Origin: Cristatella mucedo
Lineage: Eukaryota; Bryozoa; Phylactolaemata; Cristatellidae
Direction of reading: 5' to 3'
DNA length: 64,000 bases
NCBI GenBank assembly: GCA_009760855.2
Contig: WPIO01000026.1
Coordinates: forward strand, 3,212,501-3,276,500
Below are positions 1 through 12,052 of this stretch, in pieces (the stretch's first letter is position 1; each line of letters opens with the position of its first letter). A program made the translations under genes and the position numbers. A model generated the notes under the pieces. The model was not told the origin of the DNA. It saw only the letters and a list, made by a program, of their open reading frames with translations, and ran no database searches.

Positions 1-161
1 AACATACATACATGCATATATATAAATATATAAATATATAAATATATAAATATATAAATATATAAATATATAAATATATAAATATATAAATATATAAATA
101 TATAAATATATAAATATATAAATATATAAATATATAAATATATAAATATATAAATATATAA

Positions 162-220
<59 letters not shown>
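1..220. repeat. AT-rich satellite-like tandem repeat plus (TA)n
   Basis: An 8-base unit of the form ATATATAA is repeated without interruption from about base 14 to 170 and then passes into a pure (TA)n run up to base 220. The array is cut by the window edge, so its full length is unknown. Confidence 0.95.
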
Positions 221-222
<2 letters not shown>

Positions 223-1832
223 CACATTAGCCGCCTATGCCCTGTCCTGCCGGGGTCACTGGTGCTACCCGGGCCTCGCCGTTCAGGAACAGGAACCGTA
301 CGGCTTCCGAGCCGGTAATGGCGTCGGAGACGCAATGCCGCCTCAATGTCTTTCTCTCCGCGCGTGGAATTTGAGACGCAGTGCTTCTGCCGTGAAACTA
401 TTCACCTGTCAATGGTCTAGAAAATTACGGTAGTTTATTAACGCAGCCGACAAACAGAACGTGGACGGTATCCAAATACGGACAAAGAACTAGCAACCAA
501 CCAGTATAACATATAGTAGTCCTAAGTAATTACTATTGGCTGAGAAAGCCATCATGCATACTAATCTTGAGACTACTGACTCCTCTTCCTGATCACGCTC
601 CGATCAGCCCTGATCAGCAGTAGCTGGTGTGGCCTTGGCCGGGGTCTATTGGCCTAGGTGCCGCCAATCAGCTGTGGTCTGCAGCTCCGAAATAGCCGAT
701 GTCCTGAGTCAGTCAGTGATGCACTGCAGGTCAAGGTGAAATCGTCCGGCACAACGGCTGTGAAGTGGATTCAGCCAACAGGGCGCACCGAAATTCGGCA
801 ATAGCAATTCAAAATTAGGGAAACCTTCCTTTAAGGCCTTCTGAAGTTGTACTCGAGCCCTTTGTAAAATTACAAAAACCAGTGCCTAAAATCCACATCT
901 ACGACAAGGTCTCCGACCATGAGAAAGGTGCGGCACACACACCTTCTTTCTCTAACGAATCAATGGTCGCAATGTCCGATTGGCTGAAAGGGCTCCTTAC
1001 GTGTTGGATCCTAACGGTTCTGCCGGGCGTTGAATGGTACGGCGTGCGTGTACAAAGCGACGAGCCGCCTCTTTCTTTAGTAGAGAGACACGCAGGAGTC
1101 GCAGTAGACCGTTGCTGAAATAGTGTTGTCCCCCACCCACGATGACAGCCACGCACAGCGAACGCATTTGCTGCCGCTAAGCCTAGCGGTGCCGCACGCG
1201 GGGCTCGACTCCAGGCCCTAGGTCCGCCCCAGGCGCAGTCCTAGACTACCGCAGTGCATCTCACGCGTCCCTGAGTAGCCAGCTGAGTCCGCAGGAGAGT
1301 TTGTGATTGTTCTCTGCGTCGCTGCGGCTGGAGCAGTGTCGGGATACGCTTTCCAAGCCTGCGTAGTGCTAACAGTGCACGTCCTGGTTCGCTTTCACTA
1401 GGGCCATCGAAGTTCCTTATCTGCCCCTGCTTGCGACAGCTCGCCGGGTTTGCTTGCACTGCTGCAGACTCCCGTCCGAGCTCGTTCGATGAGCTGCGCC
1501 ACCGCTGCTTAAGCCCGTCCTCGCTGGCGTTCGACAGGCGCTTTAAGTCAGACGCGAAGCTCCTTACTGGCTCGCCATCCTGCAAGACGCGGCCGCGAAA
1601 ATTATGGAGGCACTCTCAACGGCCCCACTTGGGAGAGAAAGCCTTCTCCGAAGCTTCCTTGACGTCGTTTATTGTTCGCCTCTCGCTTTCCATCTCAAGG
1701 TGTACGACGAGTTCCCCGCCGTCACGCTAGGTGCGTTTGGATCTTGCTGGTACAAGAAGCCTCGTCCCAGCCGTTTGCCGACGCGCATGCATCAAAAAGT
1801 GTTGAATCCAAAGGTCGAGCGGTGATCGGCCG
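221..1832. other. No recognisable gene (mixed-composition DNA)
   Basis: About 1.6 kb of moderately GC-rich sequence. Short open frames exist on both strands (for example 882-1118 and 1431-1730), but they overlap each other, lack recognisable motifs and run into simple repeats. I see no transposon ends or conserved domain. Confidence 0.5.
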
Positions 1833-1833
1833 T

Positions 1834-2066
<233 letters not shown>

Positions 2067-2097
2067 TATTACTCGTTATATTACTAGTATATTACCC

Positions 2098-2098
<1 letters not shown>

Positions 2099-2165
<67 letters not shown>
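2099..2165. repeat. (TA)n microsatellite
   Basis: A pure TA run of about 67 bases, separated from the CA array by only about 30 bases of TA-rich sequence. Confidence 0.98.
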
Positions 2166-2169
<4 letters not shown>

Positions 2170-2879
2170 ATTCTGGGAATAACCCTACGCCAGGCGATAT
2201 CCTTGAGTCGGGAAAAACCCAGAGTCCAGTATAATCCAGAGCCCGGAAGTAACCCAGCCATTGGTGGCAGGATGCAATGCTCTGCCTATCACCTAAGCAT
2301 GAGCTGCAGATGCGGCATTTGAGCATATCGCAAAGCAGCAGGGAAAGGCGCACTCGTCAGGTATTTCTAGCTAGTTTTGGTAAGATGCGTACGAAACACA
2401 AATCGGGTTTTCTGGGAACCCAAGACGCCATTGGTGGACCAAGGACAGTCCGCGATTGGCAGTGTGCAAGCCTAGACTCAAGCCTACAGATGACGCAGAC
2501 GGACCTGACCTCTGGAGTTCCCGTGCTCCGGCGGCCCTTAAATGTCGTTATTCTCATTTGATTGAATACGCGATGGCAAGAAGGCATGGCTGCGGCGGCG
2601 CAAGAAAGAAAACTTAGCAGCTGCTTTAGGATTTAACTCCGCTGTGCAAGTTTAAGATTAGAGCAGGGTTCTTTTTGTCGTAAAGATGCGAGTTTGGTTT
2701 CATGAAGATCGACTGCCTCGTCTGTTGGTCATATTTTTTTTCGGGAAATAGCTGGCAGGAGTGCTGAAAGAGTTGGCTGATGTCGCCAAAGCAAGTAGAC
2801 TTTACTTTAAAACCAGTACAGTAGCACTGTAGCTTTTGTATGGATCCAAGATTTACGTTTAGCGATCTTGGCGTTCCTT
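2166..2879. other. No recognisable gene
   Basis: Unique-looking sequence with only short overlapping frames. No domain motif, terminal repeat or splice-bounded exon was recognised. Confidence 0.4.
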
Positions 2880-3830
2880 TCTATGCTAAGGACACTCGTC
2901 TCGACCTATCTTTGACGGTTCTCAGCTTTGCTCTGCACTCGACTCTCTTCTCTCCCCGCTTGCAGCTTGCACCGACGGCATTCGCACCTGGTTGGCCACT
3001 AACTTTGTGATGCTTAACGATGAAAACGGCAACCTCAATGTCATGCTTAAGTTGGAATGAGCTCAAGATTAGTTCAGCTAGCATCATTAGCATTGTGCTT
3101 GCCAATTATCTGAGCGTGCTGCTCTAAAGCTACTCTTGTCGTTGGATCAGGGCATTGCCTTCGCTATCATTTCAGCCAACTTTCGGCTGACGAAAGATGC
3201 CAAAATGAGGGTTTGCTTAGACATGAGCAAGGCAGCTAAACTAGCCCACATCTAGATTACTGGAATTTTCTTAATTCGGGACTTCCGGCCTGTGCCATTA
3301 AATGTCTGCATTTGGCGAAAAACTCACCAGCTTCTCAAATTCCTCGTCCATGGCACAGTACCATTACCATTGCCGCACTTTAATGTTTCTCTATCAAGCA
3401 ACGAATCGACCTTAGGGTTCTCTCTCCAATCTACGGTTAGGTCGCTTCAATTCCGGGCATATATCGGGGTATCTTGCCAACCTCCGGGATCCTCTAGTTT
3501 TCTGCCGCACTACCTGCTTCTTGGCCTCTAGTCGTCTGGCCATGGCCCACACAAAATATGAACCTGTGGTTATCACGCCTTCAGTTTATGCGTACCGAAA
3601 GTCCATAACTCAATCCCGGCTTACGACGCTACCTGCAATGACTTGGCATCATTTAGGTCTCAGCTTAAGTCCCACCTGCCTCTCAGATTTCCCTGCAGCC
3701 AAGTGAACCTGTTTTTTCCTACGTGCTATGCACACTTAGCTGTGCATGATTCAGTGCATGTCATTAACAAAGGTTTCTATTACCGCGTGAAACTTCCTGT
3801 CCGTAAAGGCTCTCCTGTCGCTTAATAAAG
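2880..3830 (+). mobile_element. Very old LINE-A-like (L2-type) fragment
   Basis: Reading forward near 2966-3045 gives a degenerate version of the LINE-A peptide 'DDIRTWMAANFLKLNDDK' (here D-G-I-R-T-W-L-A-T-N-F at 2969-3010). Further along, 'GLPACAIK' at about 3280-3305 matches 'GLPACAIRRLQL' of the intact copies, followed by sequence in the order expected for the RT C-terminal part and a tail near 3790-3830. All frames are heavily broken, so this is an old copy or a more distant relative. Assignment is by motif order only. Confidence 0.5.
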
Positions 3831-4711
3831 GAGAATGTTGAATCAGCTAGTATTTGTATTTGCAGTTGTATTTTTTGATGTTGTCGGCACGTACCATGCG
3901 TGTGACGGCAATGTTTGACGGCAACTATTCCTAAGAGGCAACTGTTCTCCCTTCCGTGAAACGTCTTGTCGTGTACCTTTGCACGATTTTCAAGCTTGAT
4001 ACCTTGGCTGTCAGTAATACTTGGTGGCCAATGTTTCTCTTTTTTTTCTATGAGTTTCAAGGCACCTGAAGAGATCTATATTTGTAAGGGCACTACTCAA
4101 AAGACTTATTATTCTAATCATTATTGTTATGTAGGTATAGCTACGCATCCGCACGGTAGTGCATGCAGTCGGTAACCAGCAGAAGACGCTGGAGCACTGA
4201 ATGGGCGCCTGCTGAATTGAGGCAACTGCACAACTTGGATTCACGTCTCCGAAGTAGGGCAGATGAATGTAATATCCTAACCTAGTTTCCTAACCTTTAG
4301 TATCCTTTTAAATAAAACAAATTCCTTTAATATCCATTAAATCCTATAAAGACACGCCCCAGTCTCGCCACGTTCGATCTCGATGGCCTTCAAAGTAAAA
4401 TGTTACATTCATATTAGTTATTCAAGAGCATTTTATGTCTTATTCATTCATTTTCTGTCAGGTAATAATTAATTTCTACCCTGCGACATGTCCTAATTTC
4501 AATTAAAGGAAAGTTGTTTATAGGTATGCAATTTCGTACAACATTTCTGATTTACATAGACGCGATGGTGAGAGGTTTCATGATTAGAGGCAAAAAGTTC
4601 ATGTTATAATATAAAACTATTGTAAGGTTAGTGAAGATAAAAAACCTACGAGTATTAAGAATTTGAATATCTTAATCTTTAAATACTTAATTGTAGTTGA
4701 TGGTACTACTA
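3831..4711. other. No recognisable gene; transition to AT-rich block
   Basis: The sequence becomes strongly AT-rich around 4.25 kb. Only short frames, no motifs recognised. Confidence 0.4.
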
Positions 4712-4868
4712 TGATGGCATACTAGGTAAGGCAGTTGCTCATCACGACCTCGGTTCCGCGATCTTATGTTCGAATCCTGCGGCGGTCAGTCCCTTATTAC
4801 CACTGCAAGCGGCGTGATCGCTTTTAAGACTCTTCCGCCGCTACACAAAAAGTCTTTTTACTAAATTT
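4712..4868 (+). mobile_element. tRNA-derived SINE, copy a (degenerate)
   Basis: The copy carries a tRNA-like head with an A-box-like segment near 4715-4735, a sequence similar to 'CACGACCTCGG', and a B box GTTCGAATCC at about 4769-4778. After these comes the body shared with the other copies, including 'CCACTGCAAGCGG', 'GATCGCTTTTAAGACTCTTC' and a 'CGCTACACAAAAAG' tail. Compared with copy b it is diverged. Confidence 0.75.
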
Positions 4869-4869
4869 G

Positions 4870-6400
4870 AAACATTAACAGCGGAGATTCGTGAGAAGGA
4901 ACCCATTGCTAGCAAAAGGCAAGCCATACATGTGGTAAGATCTAATATGATAAATGTTTTATTGATAAGCTACGCGCTAACAGATTTGAAGAGATTCATA
5001 AGATGACTTGAAGACAAAAGTACGACAAGCGTGTACGAATACATGTTATTTTAAGTGATCTAAGTATTCATATTTATGCATTGATTATTTTGATAGTAAG
5101 TATCGCCCTTGTAAGTGTGAAAATGGAGTTGCTGATTCATGGAAGAATTCATTTGATTATGAAAAGGAACTCAAGCTATGAGGTTACCGACCATTAATTT
5201 TACTGATTTAGACTACATTCCAGAATCTTAAGTAGTACTAGTTTTTTCGACAAGATCCTTGTTATTATGATAGAGGTTTTCCAATGTGGTAATAAGAATC
5301 CAATACAGAGATTAGATTTTAATTAGCTACCGTCTATTTATTACATATAATATAGACAATTCATCTTTTGATTTCAATAGAGATAAGGCAATTGAAGATA
5401 TAGTTAAACCTGTAAGGCATTGTTTCAATTACTCGTTACTGATCGGAAGTTATCTCTTACCTTGCATTATTGTTAAAGATTACCCCGAAAAAAATATTTA
5501 AACATCACGACATGTATTCAAATATCACCAAACTCTAGCGCGAGTTCTTTATAGTTGCTAACGGATGTTCAAACGAAGTGAATTAATTAGGTAAATCGAT
5601 CAAAACTACCGCTTTCGACTCAACGACTGATAAAAATCTTACAGACGATCAATACCTGTCTTGATTGCCAGATTTAGTTTCTATCAATTATCATAATTTC
5701 AATAGTAACATCAAATCAACACCTAATTTTTGATAGCACTTGTGAGTCTTATTGCTCATTTTTTCTCATTACGATTTTTATTGATTTATTTTCTCTTAGC
5801 AGCAATTATAAATAGAAAAATGTCTAAAATAAGAGTTTACCTAGAAAAAGTATTCCGATCTTACATTGAATTATGATAGAATTAGAGCATTTTTGAAGAT
5901 TTGAAGACAGTTACGTTAGCTTAATACATATTTCAATTCATGATCGCCTTTAATCGAGTTCACGCTGCAATTGTGGGTTTTTACGTATACGAGGTAAATG
6001 ACACTCATCACGTTTCCATAGTTTTAGCTGGTTTACGTTCTTTTTTAGCTTCAGTAAATAGTGTTGTTTCACGAATAGAGAAAAAACGCTCAAAAAGCTA
6101 GTTGAAAATTATAAATTATTAGAAACGGTAGTCAAGGCATTATCTTACGAAGATGTTGTTAAAGGTAAATTGCAGGTAATAGCCATCGATGGCATACAAT
6201 CCACACGATTAAGCGCGTTTGAGCACGCACGTCTTAATCTTCTCTTACCAAGCTTTTCTTAATATCATGAATTAAATATACAATTTTTGATTTCGCATAT
6301 AAACTATCCTTACAACTCTATTAACTGTCGAAAAATAGTTTTCTTCAGTCGCCTTTCTTCTCTTTTCGCTTTACCTTTCTCCATCTTCTCACAGGTATCT
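4870..6400. other. AT-rich DNA with no identifiable gene
   Basis: Roughly 1.5 kb of AT-rich sequence without open frames above about 60 codons. Short peptide-like stretches with Cys (for example C-K-C-E-N-G near 5108-5125) are present but too short to assign. It may be eroded flank of the virus-like element. Confidence 0.35.
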
Positions 6401-6409
6401 ATGGTTAGT

Positions 6410-6990
6410 TCCCAAAAATGGTTCAGTTATCTTTAATTTTTTGTAATGTCTCTCAATCCCGTTGGTTTTCTAGCAATTAGTCTCGTTTTGCTATCGTTCA
6501 AAATTATTCTGTTAATTTTTGGCAAGCTCTTTAGCCTCTATATTATTATCACAATCTCCTTCTTCCAAATCCTTTTTCATACTGATACATGAATACATCT
6601 TTCAGCAACATTTCTATTCATCCTGTCAACCATCGCTACATAGTTCCTAGTTACTGCTTCTTTAATCAGTACATTATGTTTCTTCATTTCGTTTTTGAAT
6701 TTTTCTTTAAACTTTTATTTAGGATCTACAGTCATTACCATCGGCCACTTTAATTAATTTTCGAATTGACGTTTCTTATAGCTTTATTAACATCTTTAGC
6801 AGTCTTTGTCTTCAAAGCTCAAGTATCTTTGTACCTACTAGTAACATCTACAACGCATAAAGGGTACTTAAATCCTTTGTCATTATGTAAGTAAAGTAAA
6901 TCAGCTTTAACTTGATCATTGAGTTTGGTAACGTTGAAGAAACCACTAGGAAATACTGTAGGTCAACTGTTGAATATTTGGCTGATAGCT
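6410..6990 (-). pseudogene. Maverick/Polinton-type DDE integrase, decayed
   Basis: The minus strand encodes, in order, a first-aspartate segment K-A-D-L-L-Y-L-H-N-D (Asp codon at about 6900-6902), the conserved core strand V-V-D-V-T-S-R-Y (about 6830-6855) and L-K-T-K-T-A-K-D-V. Then come a second-aspartate position (V-D-P-K, about 6724) and, roughly 33 codons later, A-M-V-D-R-M-N-R-N-V-A-E-R (about 6610-6635). This is the order and spacing of an rve/DDE integrase core of Maverick elements and adintoviruses. In-frame stops (one just after the second Asp, about 6716) and Asp in place of the expected catalytic Glu indicate an inactive relic. A retroviral or Ginger-type integrase is the alternative. 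The family call rests on motif order and on the neighbouring protease and PLA2-like genes. Confidence 0.6.
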
Positions 6991-7010
6991 GCATGCCATC
7001 ATGTTATCCG

Positions 7011-7032
7011 TCTCTCTCTCTCTCTCTCTCTT
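7011..7032. repeat. (TC)n microsatellite
   Basis: Eleven TC units. Confidence 0.95.
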
Positions 7033-7382
7033 TCATTTAGTATTTTGAAAGACGTTCCTTCTATTTAATATATGGCTTCTATTTTCAATTTTTATAAACT
7101 TGAGTAACAGCTTCTGACATTATCGAGGTAATTATTTATTGAAAAGTGGAATTAGTTTGCATACGTTTTCAACGTCCAATCATTAGACGTTACAAGTTTA
7201 TATATTCTTACTGTGATAAGGATGAAAAAGAAACTGACTTTGCGAATGATGGTCAATTATGCATTATGTGTTGCGGATTAGATTTCAAGACTTACTCAAA
7301 GACAACTCAGATATTTTTTTAACAATAAAAAGAATGCGAAAGTATACATTCGTTGGTTGAAATATAAAAAATATAACTCATT

Positions 7383-7432
7383 TATATAGCGCCCCAAGAG
7401 AACTTAATCTCTATTCAGGCGCTTCACGTATG
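7383..7432 (-). mobile_element. Orphan LINE-A-type 3' tail hairpin
   Basis: Read on the minus strand, this has the LINE-A terminal hairpin (outer arm GAAGCGCC / GGGGCGCT, inner AGAGA / TCTCT) but no adjoining LINE coding sequence. It may be an extremely 5'-truncated LINE-A copy or a separate short element with the same tail. Confidence 0.55.
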
Positions 7433-7820
7433 TCTCGGTTGAAGGATGCGTACACTTTATATTTAAGAAAGGGTTCTCTGCTAACTGTGATTCCATTCTT
7501 TACATCACACATGAGCGTTCGGACCTCTTACAGGATAATTAAAGCAATTATTATGATCTTTAATAATACTAGATACAAAAAGAATATCGCAAAGAAGGAA
7601 AGTAACATTTTTTTAATATCTCACTTATTATATTCGTGTAACTTGTAGGTGATTAACATATGTACATTTGGGTTTCCAGTGTGACTAATAACTTATAAAC
7701 GAACTGGAATTCTAGTAAACACAGCTTGATATCTCCATCCATTAGCATTAATTTTTCTGACATCAGAGGGTAATGTAATATTCACGTTTTGGTGTACAGG
7801 CACACAGCTATTAGATCTAA
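7433..7820. other. AT-rich, no assignable gene
   Basis: A 72-codon plus-strand frame (7430-7648) is present but has no recognisable motif and sits in low-complexity AT-rich DNA. The stretch 7740-7820 is continuous with the fibre-like fragment that follows. Confidence 0.3.
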
Positions 7821-7827
7821 CAACACG

Positions 7828-8040
7828 CTACAAAGTTATTATAGTTGTAGGTTTTTCTGTGGATGGCCACGTATAGCTATTAGAGAATGATATTTCACCC
7901 TGTAGCTTACTGTCAGGCAGTGACAGCGTTACTACTTCGCTAATTCTTCTACCACTAACGCTATCCGCATATGACTTGCTAGCAGCATTATTAGGATTGG
8001 TAGGATTCATCACATTGGTTATCTTATTTCCATCCACGCT
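7828..8040 (-). pseudogene. Fibre-like structural protein fragment (virus-like element)
   Basis: The 69-residue frame begins with the motif M-D-G-N-K-I-T-N-V-M-N-P-T-N-P-N-N-A-A, followed by S-K-S-Y-A-D-S. The pattern 'G-N-x-I-x-N-V-x-x-P-x-x-x-x-D-A-A-x-K-x-Y-V/A-D' is characteristic of repeat domains in phage tail fibres and related fibre proteins of eukaryotic dsDNA viruses. The frame is open to its end, but the flanking sequence (to about 8230) in the same orientation is broken by stops. I infer a remnant of a larger attachment-fibre gene of the element that also left the integrase and protease relics. Confidence 0.5.
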
Positions 8041-8233
8041 TAGGTTCTATGCTTCTGGAACAGACTTTAGAACTGCACTGCGTTTCATACCTCAATGCGT
8101 AACGCAAAAGTCAACACCCAAAACTGTAGGAGTAGTGGAAGATGAGTTCCAATAACTAGCCGTTATCGCGAATCCTCCCACATTCAAATCTCCATTCATT
8201 GTATCGCCGGCTTTATTACCTATAAAAAAGTCT

Positions 8234-8402
8234 GGCTGATTCAACAGCCTCTTTTGTATAGCGACAGAAGAGCCTTTATGGCTATCACCTCGTCATGCAG
8301 TGGCGATACAGGATCGCCCATCACAGGATTCGAACCCACGACCTCGGGGCCAAGGTCGTGAAAAGCAACCACCTTACTTAGTGAGCCATCGCGGTGAAGC
8401 AT
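8234..8402 (-). mobile_element. tRNA-derived SINE, copy b (well preserved)
   Basis: On the minus strand the element begins with a tRNA-like head (A-box region GGCTCACTAAGTAAGGTGG, then a CACGACCTTGG arm and B box GGTTCGAATCC, plus-strand complement at 8329-8339). A body follows that contains CGCCACTGCA, GATAGCCATAAAGGCTCTTC, GTCGCTATACAAAAGAGGC and TGTTGAATCAG. It is the best preserved copy and lies inside the virus-like AT-rich block, so it is younger than that block. Confidence 0.85.
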
Positions 8403-8404
8403 CC

Positions 8405-8790
8405 AGTTGACTTTTCACAACCAAGTCCTGAGATTTGACTGCTGCACTGACGTCGGTTAATCTTTTACCTGAGAAATCTATCTTAAATGCGGTATTTCTA
8501 AAAGATAGTCGCGGGAATTTTTATTTGTCCGCCTATTTTTATTCATAGCATCTTCAGGATTGACTGGATCCCAAAAATTTAAAACGTTATTACCGCTCAT
8601 GTCCGAATCTGTGTAACTAATACCACAAACTTTGGCTATATGGTCTTCTTTTTTGAGCATTCTTTATTGTAAATTTCAACTTTAGCTTTATTGACTACTT
8701 CGGTAATTAGCGGCAGTAATCTCTTAAAATTATTATCTTTATCGAGTTGTCTAACCGATTGTATGGACATTTTTTCACAGAAAAGTTAAT
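8405..8790 (-). pseudogene. Fibre-like protein fragment, second motif copy
   Basis: The frame at 8478-8660 contains D-M-S-G-N-N-V-L-N-F-W-D-P-V-N-P-E-D-A-M-N-K, the same G-N ... P ... D-A ... K pattern as at 7.8-8.0 kb. The two pieces are separated by SINE copy b, so they may be parts of one original gene split by the SINE insertion. Sequence on both sides is AT-rich and broken. Confidence 0.45.
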
Positions 8791-9270
8791 GGCATATCCT
8801 TCTCCTTTCTTATTGTTCATGATTCCGCGGTGTTTAAATATAAAAATAAAGATTTACTGATTTGAATGGCAATATCCTCTTCTGCGGATATTCTAACTTT
8901 TCCAGCTATTACAATCCTAGTAAGATTGGGCTTTATAGTATGGAAGTATCTCACCATCTATCAAGCGGCTAGACCACAGGCATTTCATTTCAAAAAGTTT
9001 TTTAAAGTCTCTATTATGAATCACGCTGTCACGACAGTATCGACAACATTCATCTGTAGAGATAGTTTTAATACTTTAAAGTTTCATTTTTTGTAATTTC
9101 GCAACCGTCGGTTCAAACATAAACCCGAAAAATAATGCAGCTCTTAATTCTAAAGATTAGTTTCCTTTTATATTTTTCAACTTTTTTATGTAGCATTTCA
9201 TAAATCATTTCATCAACTTTTCCATTACTAAAGACTACTAAGTTACCTGATATAAAAATGTAGCGCGCGT
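8791..9270. other. AT-rich, no assignable gene
   Basis: Contains a 76-codon plus-strand frame (8866-9096) and minus-strand frames without recognisable motifs. Probably further eroded parts of the same block. Confidence 0.3.
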
Positions 9271-9271
9271 A

Positions 9272-9332
9272 GAAAGAGATTAAGTTCTCTGAGGGGGCTT
9301 TAATAAGTGCATTATTATTATTATTATTATAC
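9272..9332 (+). mobile_element. Orphan LINE-A 3' tail with (ATT)n
   Basis: The LINE-A terminal sequence is seen on the plus strand: AAAGAGATTAAGTTCTCTGA with GGGGGCTTTAATAAGTGC, then (ATT)6. No LINE coding sequence precedes it. Confidence 0.75.
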
Positions 9333-9529
9333 TTCGCATACACCAATGCTCAGTCTCATAAATTTGATCCATTCGTCGCTACCCTGCTCTATTCATTTAA
9401 ATTACAAATGTAGTTAAACTTAATCGACGGCGACTTGAACTCATGGTAGTTTCAATGCTCTGAAAGCAGCACCGTCACCGCTAATGAAAAAGAATTGAGT
9501 TCAGTTTTAGAGATCGTAATGTTGTGGAC

Positions 9530-10268
9530 TTTTAATGCATTAGTAGCTGGAGCATTCTTTTACTTGATAGGGACATCTAGGATATTGGTATTGCTAAGCA
9601 ACTGCTCGTTGAATTGAAGATTGATAACACGGAATGGGTACAGTGATACAGAGTCAGGATGCTAGATTCTAGTACCAGATACGTTTCTGCTCACTTTTAG
9701 GAAGTTTCCTAAACTGACTAAATCCACGTAAGACATGGCACATTGAGCTTGCGGGAAGTTGCTTGCATGCATTAACTCTGGGTATTGGCTTCCACCTTCA
9801 GGTTTAACAGTCATGCCCTCAACGTTAGCACGGTTAAATACTGCGTTATTAGCGGTGTAACTAGTGCTCTTATTAGCATTCTGAAATGCGACAATAAGCG
9901 ACCTGACTTTTCATCTTGCGCTTGAACGTTAAGTCTGTACGTTTGCCGTAGTTTTCTCATTATAGATGAGATTGTATGCCTTCTATTACTATACATAGGT
10001 TTTATCGTACTATTTTATTTTTTCGTGTTTTAGCTGTGAGAGATCTTTGTATAAGGATTCTAGGATTAACTTTGACAATAATGAGACGCAGCTTGTCAGT
10101 GATTATTCTAGCACCGCAAGATGTGTTAGCCGCTGGAATAGTTGCTGGAGCATTAGCAAAATGCGAAGCATTCATATCTCCAAGCATGCCTCTCTTTAGT
10201 ATGAGTTCGATTTTGATGTTATAACTAATCTTATCCATGAGTGGGCAGAATCCAGAGATCCTATCCAA
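9530..10268 (-). pseudogene. Probable structural protein fragment of the virus-like element
   Basis: The minus frame at 10002-10268 (88 codons) starts with M-D-R-I-S-G-F-C-P-L-M-D-K-I and continues with L-I-L-K-R, then an Ala/Asn-rich segment (about residues 34-48). The residue pattern 'P-L-x-x-I-x-G-F-C ... D-K-I ... Y-x-I-K' is one I associate with capsid-type proteins of animal mobile DNA viruses, but I cannot name the family firmly. Minus-strand coding character continues toward 9530 with stops. It could equally be an unrelated protein of the element. Confidence 0.35.
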
Positions 10269-10319
10269 AGGTAGAATTTCGCTAAAGAATCCTTTCGCTT
10301 GAGATTGACTTGTTAATGT

Positions 10320-10450
10320 GAGTTTCTCCTCACCTGCCCCACGTTATCTACAGTTGCGTTGGCGCACACCGGATTGGTATCATTTGTTACCTTAGCTGCA
10401 TTAGCGGAACCTTTATTCTGTCTCCAAAACAATGTTAGCCTCACATCTCT
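10320..10450 (-). pseudogene. Fibre-like protein fragment, third motif copy
   Basis: The minus strand encodes R-Q-N-K-G-S-A-N-A-A-K-V-T-N-D-T-N-P-V-C near 10370-10430, followed by A-N-A-T-V-D-N-V. It is a weaker version of the 'x-T-N-x-x-x-P' pattern of the other fibre-like fragments. Confidence 0.3.
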
Positions 10451-10672
10451 GTTTTAATCGTTGGTATATGACAACGTACCTAGACCTGTATAGGTTACAG
10501 CCATTCCATACTAACTAGTATGCAATACTACAAACTAGTATACAATACTATTAACAACTTAGCATCAGCATCAGCAGGTGCTTGATAGCCAGCATCAGTA
10601 CTAGTTGCAGAAACTGCGTGAGCTGCGGCCCCGCTCCGTAGCTTTATGCTTCCCTCAAACAATAAAACAATG

Positions 10673-10867
10673 CTAGTCAGACAGTGCAACGTATCGTGTG
10701 TAGCTCTCTAGCTTCTGCGGAGAATCTCTCGCTTGCTCCAGTATTGATAGCAGTTTCTTGAATTCCATCTCAGCTCTCAGGATACTCGTCATATTGAATA
10801 ATATAGATGGGAGCTCGAGGCAGTTCTCGATCCGTTTTTGAAACATCCTAACCACATCCGAATCCAT
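10673..10867 (-). pseudogene. Short helical protein fragment, unknown
   Basis: A 64-codon frame, MDSDVVRMFQKRIENCLEL at the start, rich in Leu, Glu and Lys with heptad-like spacing of hydrophobic residues, so probably alpha-helical. Not recognised. Lies in the minus-strand gene series of the virus-like block. Confidence 0.3.
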
Positions 10868-11119
10868 TGTCCCTACATAATAGTACTTGAAAATATGGAC
10901 CTAATTTTTCTCAGGTATAAACCACCACCAATTCCACAGTCAAAGCTAAATTTTCTCTGTCACTAGAGAAGAGGTTGTCTAGGAAGTTGGCTCGATGACT
11001 TGACTTTTAGTTTCATTGGGCATCGATTGCTGTTCTTTCTTTGACATGTTAGTTATCCGTATGTCTACATCTTTATTCATTCCATGATCTCTTTTTCTCA
11101 ACCTTCGTTTATTGTTTAC

Positions 11120-11710
11120 CAAATTCTACTACTTTTCTACCTGCAATACGTAGCGTATCAACAGCTCTTGCTCCAACAAGTGGTTTTCCATTACCTCCAC
11201 ATACTCTAGTAAAGCCCGTCTCACTTTCTGTATTCAACGTCATATAATTTCAACAGTGACTACAATTTTTACAACAGTGGTGGCTTATTGTTTTCATTCC
11301 AATTGACTAAACTAATTCTGAAAAATTATTTATTCGAGTGCTCCAAAATTAAGATATAAAAAGAATGGTTTGTCGATATACCTGTTTACTACGTTCAAGA
11401 TAAATTCACAGCTTCCTCAATTTCCGCGTAACGTGTACCTACTGCCATGTCAGGATCATGGGATTCTTGCAAGTTGGAATAAAAACCTAGAGTATCACCG
11501 CTCGAATTATCTATATTACGCAACCATTTGATCCTAGAAATACTATATAGTTTCAGTTTACCTGAATAATAAACTTACTGTCACCATCGAGCTGGAATAT
11601 GATATTATCAGCAGCTTTCGATACTACCAAAGCTTCGCTTAATGCCGTAATGAATGGACGACTTTCATAAAACCAGATGCAACGGTGATGTAACTGAATT
11701 CTTCTTCATT
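11120..11710 (-). pseudogene. Broken coding segment of the virus-like element, unknown function
   Basis: Minus-strand peptide-like stretches without low-complexity bias occur in order: S-Y-I-T-V-A-S-G-F-Y-E-S-R-P-F (about 11660-11705) with F-Q-L-D-G-D-S-K-F-I-I near 11575-11610, then L-G-F-Y-S-N-L-Q-E-S-H-D-P-D-M (about 11440-11490) with R-Y-A-E-I-E-E-A-V, then A-V-D-T-L-R-I-A-G-R-K-V-V-E-F (about 11120-11165). They lie in different frames separated by stops, as expected for a decayed gene. I cannot assign a family. Confidence 0.4.
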
Positions 11711-12052
11711 ACCTTGTTTCTTATAATGAAAAGTGTTATTCGTTGATGCAATATTAGACAACAGTATTACCATACGTGAACTCTACTGTTTTAAGACCAA
11801 TTTACTGATATACCCGTTCCTTGCATATCTTTGGATTTAGAGTTACGCTCCATTCAGATTTATCGCTACTTCTGATGAGTTTGTTAGTGCCCATTCCTTA
11901 TCGACTCTCTAATATTTCCGTGCCTACTATGATTTCTTCTTCGTAAAACTAAAAGGGTAATCCACTCCGCTCCGTAAATTATTATCCAATAAAATTTAAA
12001 GAATTTGGGAATAATACGTGATATTCAGGAACTGTAGGTTTGTAAGTCATCA